From JBCBSS01 sp039819065 (GTDB lineage Bacteria > Bacteroidota > Bacteroidia > Cytophagales > Cyclobacteriaceae): DNA of 11,725 nucleotides. Location: NCBI GenBank assembly GCA_039819065.1, contig JBCBSS010000195.1:1-11725 (forward strand), written 5' to 3'. Below are positions 6,995-11,725 of the stretch, piece after piece. The notes under the pieces were generated by a model. The model worked only from the letters and a program-made list of their open reading frames with translations. It had not been told where the DNA came from and made no database searches. Position numbers and translations under genes: made by a program. Numbering within the stretch: position 1 is the stretch's first letter; each line of letters begins with the position of its first letter.

Positions 6995-8371
6995 ATGGCT
7001 ACCAAATTTGATGCAATCGTAATCGGTACCGGGCAGGCAGGCCCCTCATTAGCAGGAAGGTTAGCAGGGTCGGGTATGAAAACCGCCATCATAGAAAGAA
7101 AATTATTCGGAGGCACCTGTGTCAATACAGGTTGTACACCGACCAAAGCATTGGTAGCCAGTGCCAAAGCGGCGCATATGGCTCGTCGTGCCAGCGATTA
7201 TGGGATAGAAATCGGTGGCTCCGTTACCGTGGATATGAAAAAGGTCAAAGCCAGAAAAGATGCTATTGTGAGACCATCCAACGAGGGTGTCGAAAGATGG
7301 TTGAAAGGGGTTGAAAACCTCACCGTTTATGAAGGGCATGGCCGGTTTGAAGGACCCAACACGGTTAGTGTCGGGGATGAATTATTAGAGGCTGACAAGA
7401 TTTTTATCAATGTAGGTGGCCGGGCTAATGTCCCTCGAGAATATTATCCCGGGGTTGATGTTTGGACCAACACCAGTATGATGGAAGTGGATTTTGTTCC
7501 TAAAAGCTTGATTGTTGTGGGCGGCAGTTACATCGGTTTGGAATTTGGACAAATGTTCAGGCGGTTCGGTAGTGAAGTCACTATTGTAGAAAAAAGAGAC
7601 CGGCTTTTATCTCGTGAGGATGAAGATGTATCTGAAGAGATGATGAAAATACTGGAAGCAGAAGGTATCAATTTACGATTAGAAGCAGAATGTATCAACG
7701 GCAAAATGGAGGGGGATAAAATTGTAATAGAAGTGGATTGCGTAACCGGGGAACGCCGTGCTGAAGGTGACCATCTTCTTTTAGCCATAGGACGAAATCC
7801 TAACACGCATGATCTTGGCCTTGAAAAGGCCGGAGTAGCGGTAGATGAACGTGGTTTCATAAAGGTTGATGACCAGTTAAGAACCAATGTTTCAGGGATT
7901 TGGGCATTGGGAGATTGCAACGGACAGGGCGCTTTCACTCATACGGCATATAACGACTATGAAATCGTGGCTGCCAATCTATTAGACAACGATCCTCGTC
8001 GAGTCAGCGACCGTATTCTTTGCTACGGGCTTTACACCGATCCTGCACTGGCTAGAATCGGTATGTCAGAAACAGAAGCACGTCAATCGGGCAAGAATGT
8101 CTTGAAAGCATTCAGACCAATGAGCCGCATCGCTCGCGCCAAGGAAAAAGGTGAAACCTATGGTTTCATCAAAATACTGGTAGATGCAGATACTAAGCTG
8201 ATCCTGGGCGCTACCATATTCGGTATTGAAGGGGATGAGATCATTCACTGTCTATTAGACCTGATGTATGCCAAACAGCCATATACGGTCATATCACGTG
8301 CTGTGCATATTCACCCGACGGTTTCAGAATTGATCCCTACGGCGTTGCAGGGTTTGAAGCCTTTAGAGTGA
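6995..8371 (+). CDS. FAD-dependent pyridine nucleotide-disulfide oxidoreductase (MerA/Lpd-like, lacks mercury-binding tail)
   Basis: The protein has 458 residues. The FAD-binding motif is IVIGTGQAGPSLAG (GxGxxG at 11-16). The redox disulfide is in GGTCVNTGCTPTKA (C42, C47). The NAD(P)H fold is VVGGSYIGLEF (176-181) with an acidic residue (E199) at the end of the second strand, which favours NADH. The second FAD contact is GIWALGDCNG (D307). The dimerisation domain ends with HIHPTVSE, giving the His440-Glu445 pair used in this family. It looks closest to proteins annotated as mercuric reductase, but it lacks both the N-terminal metal-binding domain and the C-terminal Cys pair of true MerA. Mercury reduction is therefore unlikely; reduction of a small disulfide, quinone or reactive species is more plausible. 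It is divergent from the DUF1348 gene and ends 4 bp from the convergent PPTase gene. Confidence 0.92.
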   Translation: MATKFDAIVIGTGQAGPSLAGRLAGSGMKTAIIERKLFGGTCVNTGCTPTKALVASAKAAHMARRASDYGIEIGGSVTVDMKKVKARKDAIVRPSNEGVERWLKGVENLTVYEGHGRFEGPNTVSVGDELLEADKIFINVGGRANVPREYYPGVDVWTNTSMMEVDFVPKSLIVVGGSYIGLEFGQMFRRFGSEVTIVEKRDRLLSREDEDVSEEMMKILEAEGINLRLEAECINGKMEGDKIVIEVDCVTGERRAEGDHLLLAIGRNPNTHDLGLEKAGVAVDERGFIKVDDQLRTNVSGIWALGDCNGQGAFTHTAYNDYEIVAANLLDNDPRRVSDRILCYGLYTDPALARIGMSETEARQSGKNVLKAFRPMSRIARAKEKGETYGFIKILVDADTKLILGATIFGIEGDEIIHCLLDLMYAKQPYTVISRAVHIHPTVSELIPTALQGLKPLE

Positions 8372-8375
8372 AGCA

Positions 8376-9023
8376 TTACCCAAAGTCTACTTTTTCTATA
8401 TTGACTTCGCCGGAAACAAGTTGATTGGTGGCCAAATGGCATTTATACCCAGGATCAATAGATAAAGATTTCAAATACCAAGTACCCCCCTCAACGGTTG
8501 CACGGTCACCTTGAATATAAATTTGCTTCAGTGGAATGCTCAATCCTTTTCCATCTGCTTTGATGATCGCCTCTTTGATCGTCCAATAGTGATAGAATCG
8601 ATCCATTGGGTTGGTTGAGTTTTTCATCTCGGCTAATTCTTTCTCCGTGAATTGTTGGTGGAAATCGTCGATGGGAATAGGCCTGATTTCCTCCATGTCA
8701 ATTCCAACTTTGAGGGATTCAGAAAATACGCAGGCTACATAGTTTCCCGAGTGCGTTATATTGAAATCGAATGAAGTGTCAAGAAAAGGGCGATCAAACG
8801 CTGTGTATTGCAAGCTAGTCAAATCATAAGCCAAGCCATGCTCCTTTAATGCTTTGACTAACAAAAGCTTACCAAATAAACTTGCATGCGCATCTTCCCA
8901 CCTTCTGTATCTAAGAATTTTATCACGTATGGAAGTGGGAAGCTGCGAAAGGTAATACTCAAATCGCTGGTCGGAAACTGGTTTAAAGAAATTAGCGTAG
9001 TAGGTTTTGATCACTTGAAACAA
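8376..9023 (-). CDS. Sfp-type 4'-phosphopantetheinyl transferase
   Basis: The protein has 215 residues (Sfp is about 224). It transfers the phosphopantetheine arm of CoA to a conserved serine of carrier domains, switching NRPS/PKS carriers to the holo form in the cytoplasm. Motifs in order: the RYRRWEDAHASLFGKLLL block (39-55); FDFNITHSGNYVACVFS with H91; the magnesium site VGIDMEEI (D109, E111); and FYHYWTIKEAIIKADGKGL (W147, K150, E151, K155). The ending DPGYKCHLA also matches Sfp. This is the long, broad-specificity type rather than the short AcpS of fatty-acid synthesis. It is the last gene of the minus-strand biosynthetic set, 30 bp after the hydroxylase. It most likely activates the peptide synthetase expected upstream of the window edge. 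No terminator is visible before the convergent oxidoreductase gene. Confidence 0.95.
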   Translation of the reverse strand: MFQVIKTYYANFFKPVSDQRFEYYLSQLPTSIRDKILRYRRWEDAHASLFGKLLLVKALKEHGLAYDLTSLQYTAFDRPFLDTSFDFNITHSGNYVACVFSESLKVGIDMEEIRPIPIDDFHQQFTEKELAEMKNSTNPMDRFYHYWTIKEAIIKADGKGLSIPLKQIYIQGDRATVEGGTWYLKSLSIDPGYKCHLATNQLVSGEVNIEKVDFG

Positions 9024-9053
9024 GATTTACTACGCTAATTTAATCTATGATGA

Positions 9054-10676
9054 CTAGGCTTCAGGAACCAATTCCTTGAATTTGCTATAAAGTATTTCCT
9101 TCTCACCGAACAATCGCTCAGAAAGTATTCCTTGTTGATTGCACGTGTCAATGAGATTATTGGAAGCAATTATTGGGTTAGATTCGTCAGTATATTTAAT
9201 ACTGCTGATAAACTCCAGCCAAGGTTCTTGTCCCATGGCGTAAACATATACCTCTGATGGTGAAAACGCGTTGACCAATGCCATACCTCTTTCGTAATTG
9301 GATCCAGCTAGTCTCCTGGATTGATCTTTATCACGTTCAATTTCTTCGGAGAATAGAGGTCCGTAAAGCCATGATAAAGGTGCACCATCGCATTCCATAC
9401 CAAGGAATATCACGTCTACCGCCCCAATTTCTTTTCTTACATGTTCGTAAAGCCTTTGCTCTACATTGCATGAATCCGCCACAAAAAGCATGGTGAATTC
9501 TTCCGCTCTGATATGATAGCAGATCTTCGCCTGTATGTTCAAATCACTATGTTCACCGACAAATGGCACCCCCGTCAAGGTCACATCACCAAACTTGAGC
9601 GATTCCATTTCATCTATTTCAATGATGTTTTCAAAACCAATTTGATCAAACATCAACTTTAAGCTAGGATCCTGAAGCGTTTTACCGGCACTTTTTGGAA
9701 TGACCAGATTCTTGATCTTATGCCTGAGCGGAAGCAAGGTCTCAAACAGTATGTGGTCTTGGTGATTATGAGTGATCAAAACATAATCTATGACTTCGGG
9801 CAAGTCTATGTCAGAGAAACGCGACACGTCTGATTGATAGCCATAATAACTGATGACCGGGTCGGCCAGGATACTCACATTCTTTGTTTCTATCAATATG
9901 CAAGCATGCCCGAAATAGCGCATGCGCACCTTGTCACCTTCATACTTACTATAAGGTTGCAATGGTTCTTCAGTGAAGAAAGTCCTGAATAGCTCAGCTT
10001 CTGCCTCTGAAAGTTCCAATCTATCAATGAGGGAATTTACCGAGCCCGCTTTACGACGCATCTGACTCATTTCATCAATTAGTTCGCTTTTAAAGTCGAG
10101 CGGCAGATGAAGTATATCCTGATCCTTAAGCTTTGGCGTACTTAGTGTAAAAGGCCGCTCGTCGTTGTCAGTTACCCACATGGCAATGCTTTGAGACTTT
10201 GGCTCGTAAAATTCACTTTTGTACAATAGCGATTCGAAGAACCGGTAGGAAGCATTATTGTTTAAGTCATAGTAGAGCTCGACATATCCCTTCAACATGT
10301 CAGGGATCTTCTCATAGAGTGGTTCCAATGAGTAGCCTTTCGCGTGCTCGCGTAGCATCTGTTCTAATTCTTTGACTGCGTCCGAAAAGGCAATCATATT
10401 ACTTCTCTCTTCCATGGTCAAATCCCGTAGCTCCTTAACCTCATCAACGCGTTTGCCTCCAAAATCCATAAACGGTCCACCTTTCATCTTAGGGTTTTGC
10501 ACTGCTGCAGCATGAATCTGCGGCGCCTGGATGTAGGAGTTCATGATCTTGATGTGTCTACCCGTGATGTTCATGGCCGCAGAAGCGGGTGAAATCAAGT
10601 GAGGCCAAGCGTACCATTTGTCCACAAGGGGTTCAATGACGACGTTTGGCTTAAGATACATTAACTTCTCTTCCAT
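9054..10676 (-). CDS. CmlA-type diiron beta-hydroxylase acting on NRPS-bound amino acids (metallo-beta-lactamase fold)
   Basis: The protein has 540 residues. The first ~240 form a helical/beta domain with no common motif, and the rest is a metallo-beta-lactamase fold. The metal motif is THNHQDH (H303, H305, D307, H308), with E375 in VGEHSDL and D401 in LFVADSCN. From memory, the iron ligands of CmlA, the 532-residue chloramphenicol-pathway hydroxylase, are H305, H307, D309, H310, E377 and D403. Every ligand here is offset by exactly two residues. The replacement of the usual third zinc His by Glu (E375) and the GMECDGAPLSWLYGP block also fit CmlA rather than a hydrolase. It would use O2 and two irons to hydroxylate the beta-carbon of a carrier-tethered amino acid. 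The gene overlaps the thioesterase by 26 bp. Met6 (10661) is an alternative start with the purine-rich GGAAGAGAAG before it. The substrate amino acid cannot be read from the sequence. Confidence 0.88.
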   Translation of the reverse strand: MEEKLMYLKPNVVIEPLVDKWYAWPHLISPASAAMNITGRHIKIMNSYIQAPQIHAAAVQNPKMKGGPFMDFGGKRVDEVKELRDLTMEERSNMIAFSDAVKELEQMLREHAKGYSLEPLYEKIPDMLKGYVELYYDLNNNASYRFFESLLYKSEFYEPKSQSIAMWVTDNDERPFTLSTPKLKDQDILHLPLDFKSELIDEMSQMRRKAGSVNSLIDRLELSEAEAELFRTFFTEEPLQPYSKYEGDKVRMRYFGHACILIETKNVSILADPVISYYGYQSDVSRFSDIDLPEVIDYVLITHNHQDHILFETLLPLRHKIKNLVIPKSAGKTLQDPSLKLMFDQIGFENIIEIDEMESLKFGDVTLTGVPFVGEHSDLNIQAKICYHIRAEEFTMLFVADSCNVEQRLYEHVRKEIGAVDVIFLGMECDGAPLSWLYGPLFSEEIERDKDQSRRLAGSNYERGMALVNAFSPSEVYVYAMGQEPWLEFISSIKYTDESNPIIASNNLIDTCNQQGILSERLFGEKEILYSKFKELVPEA

Positions 10677-11370
10677 ACTTAGTTATTTTTTGTGTTATTA
10701 ATTTTATAATCTCTCTTGTGTTATTAAAAATAAAAAAATGCTTACCAGGAAATATTCTAATATCTACATCTCCTTGGGTCACTTTTTTCCATTCCTGTGC
10801 TTCCTCGTAAGTCGCCTTTTCACGATCACCTATGATAGCCGTAATCGGGATATCAAATGGCTCACCAGGCGTATGCTCATATGTTTCAATGGCTTCAAAG
10901 TCTGCCCTTAGAATGGGCTCGAAGAATTCCATCAAGTCTTCATCTTCCAAAATCTCATCCGGGCTTCCTCCCAGATCGCGTATTTCTTCCTTAAAATCAT
11001 CTTTGGAAAGAGTGTGCCTATGGGGCAGTTCCATTTCTACCGACGGCCCACCACGCCCCGTGCAAAAAAGCAATATGGGTTCAGGCAAACCTTCAGATAT
11101 AATGCGCCGAACTAGTAAATAGCCTAATAATGTACCCATGCTATGCCCGTAAATTGCATAAGGCACATTAACATGACCTTTTACTTGCAAAAAGATATCA
11201 TCCACGATTGTATCCATATCTTTTAGTAACCGTTCCGTATAGCGGCTGCCTCTTCCCGGCAATTCTGTTGGCACAAGTTCTATATACTCCGGGGTGTACT
11301 GCTTAAAATCGTTGTAAGCATATTTGCTTGCACCAGCATAAGGCAGACATATCAGATTAATCTTATTCAT
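10651..11370 (-). CDS. Type II (editing) thioesterase of an NRPS pathway
   Basis: The protein has 239 residues and an alpha/beta-hydrolase fold without signal peptide. The catalytic triad is S77 in YGHSMG, D182 in IIGDREK and H211 in PGKHFF. Flanking conserved blocks are ICLPYAGAS at the start, VPTELPGRGSR (33-43) and the GRGGP segment (105-109), all usual in free-standing thioesterases of the RifR/SrfAD type. These enzymes remove wrong or stalled acyl groups from carrier domains and so keep the assembly line working. The start codon lies inside the end of the ABC transporter gene (ATGAATAA, 8-bp overlap), and its own end overlaps the hydroxylase gene by 26 bp. This points to coupled translation within one operon. 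The last ~60 bp are markedly AT-rich. Confidence 0.93.
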   Translation of the reverse strand: MNKINLICLPYAGASKYAYNDFKQYTPEYIELVPTELPGRGSRYTERLLKDMDTIVDDIFLQVKGHVNVPYAIYGHSMGTLLGYLLVRRIISEGLPEPILLFCTGRGGPSVEMELPHRHTLSKDDFKEEIRDLGGSPDEILEDEDLMEFFEPILRADFEAIETYEHTPGEPFDIPITAIIGDREKATYEEAQEWKKVTQGDVDIRIFPGKHFFIFNNTREIIKLITQKITKYGREVNVS

Positions 11371-11725
11371 GAAGTAAAGTTGTTTTAAGGGCGTCGCTCA
11401 TTGTTGCTGTATCCACGTCACTTACGATTTGACCATAGTCGAATTTGATCAAACGGTCGGAACTGGTGAAGTATTTGTCATCATGGGTCACAGCGATGAT
11501 CGTTTTACCTTTAGCCTTGAGTATTTGCAGTATTTCTTTGTAGAAATAAGCCCTAAACTGAGGGTCTTGCTCAGCAGCCCACTCATCCAAAACCAGAATT
11601 TGCTTATCCTCAAGCATGCTATAAATCAGCGATAGTCTCTTCTGCTGTCCTTTGGATAGCCCTTTGTCTATTCTATTTTTTTCCTCATTGATTTTGATGA
11701 TATCACGTAGTTTCATGAAATCGAT
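11363..11725 (-). CDS. Cyclic-peptide export ABC transporter (SyrD/PvdE type), C-terminal ATPase part, cut by the window edge
   Basis: About 120 residues are visible and the frame stays open to the window edge. The first Met (11716) is therefore internal and not the true start. It shows the late part of an ABC ATPase: the signature LSKGQQKRLSL, Walker B ILVLDEWAAEQDP and the switch VTHDDKYF. The wording DEWAAEQDP with a fused-type signature (SxGQxKRL) is characteristic of the cyclic-peptide/siderophore exporter family. In that family a membrane domain of about 300 residues precedes the ATPase, so the rest should lie beyond 11725. These pumps send lipopeptides or pyoverdine-like siderophore precursors across the inner membrane. 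It is followed by the thioesterase with an 8-bp overlap, which ties export to the biosynthetic genes. Confidence 0.88.
   Translation of the reverse strand: MDFMKLRDIIKINEEKNRIDKGLSKGQQKRLSLIYSMLEDKQILVLDEWAAEQDPQFRAYFYKEILQILKAKGKTIIAVTHDDKYFTSSDRLIKFDYGQIVSDVDTATMSDALKTTLLHE

Noticed and set aside
6995..8371. True mercuric reductase (merA)
   Set aside because: It has no N-terminal heavy-metal domain, no C-terminal vicinal cysteines, and no mer genes nearby.
9054..10676. Ordinary zinc metallo-beta-lactamase hydrolase (lactonase or glyoxalase II type)
   Set aside because: The protein is about twice the usual length, has Glu at the third metal-ligand position, and all six recalled CmlA ligand positions match with a fixed offset. 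NRPS context also favours the hydroxylase.
1..11725. CRISPR arrays, tRNA or rRNA genes, insertion sequences
   Set aside because: No regularly spaced repeats, no tRNA-like cloverleaf, and no transposase gene or terminal inverted repeats were seen on reading both strands.

Overview
The window looks like a chromosomal stretch of a Bacteroidota bacterium, probably of the Cytophagales type; the lineage is an inference. The evidence is moderate GC content, a membrane-anchored AraC-type regulator, Sec signal peptides ending in A|Q, weak Shine-Dalgarno use, and an exact match to the Bacteroidota promoter consensus (TTTG-N19-TAnnTTTG) upstream of the MarR gene.

Region 1 (1-2114, + strand): a membrane-embedded AraC-family regulator, followed after a hairpin by a small exported beta-rich protein of unknown role. 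Region 2 (2115-3374): the 503 bp between that gene and a MarR regulator holds a decayed minus-strand gene. Its pieces resemble the C-terminal half of a LolA-like 'outer membrane lipoprotein-sorting' protein, and it still has a strong terminator. The MarR gene has a well-defined promoter with a possible operator between its boxes. Region 3 (3375-6350): a full-length, two-domain exported M16 zinc peptidase, followed by a 15-bp perfect hairpin. Region 4 (6350-8371): a DUF1348/NTF2-like protein and a FAD disulfide oxidoreductase resembling MerA, divergently transcribed around a striking 24-bp palindrome.

Region 5 (8376-11725, - strand) is the most interesting part: the distal end of a nonribosomal peptide (NRPS) operon. 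In transcription order it has the ATPase end of a SyrD/PvdE-type cyclic-peptide ABC exporter (cut by the window edge), a type II thioesterase, a 540-aa CmlA-type diiron beta-hydroxylase, and an Sfp-type phosphopantetheinyl transferase. The first three genes overlap and the fourth follows after 30 bp, so they are probably co-expressed. The PPTase would activate carrier domains, the hydroxylase would beta-hydroxylate a carrier-bound amino acid, the thioesterase would clear stalled chains, and the transporter would export the product. No NRPS module lies in the window; it is predicted beyond position 11725. The likely product is an exported peptide with at least one beta-hydroxy amino acid.
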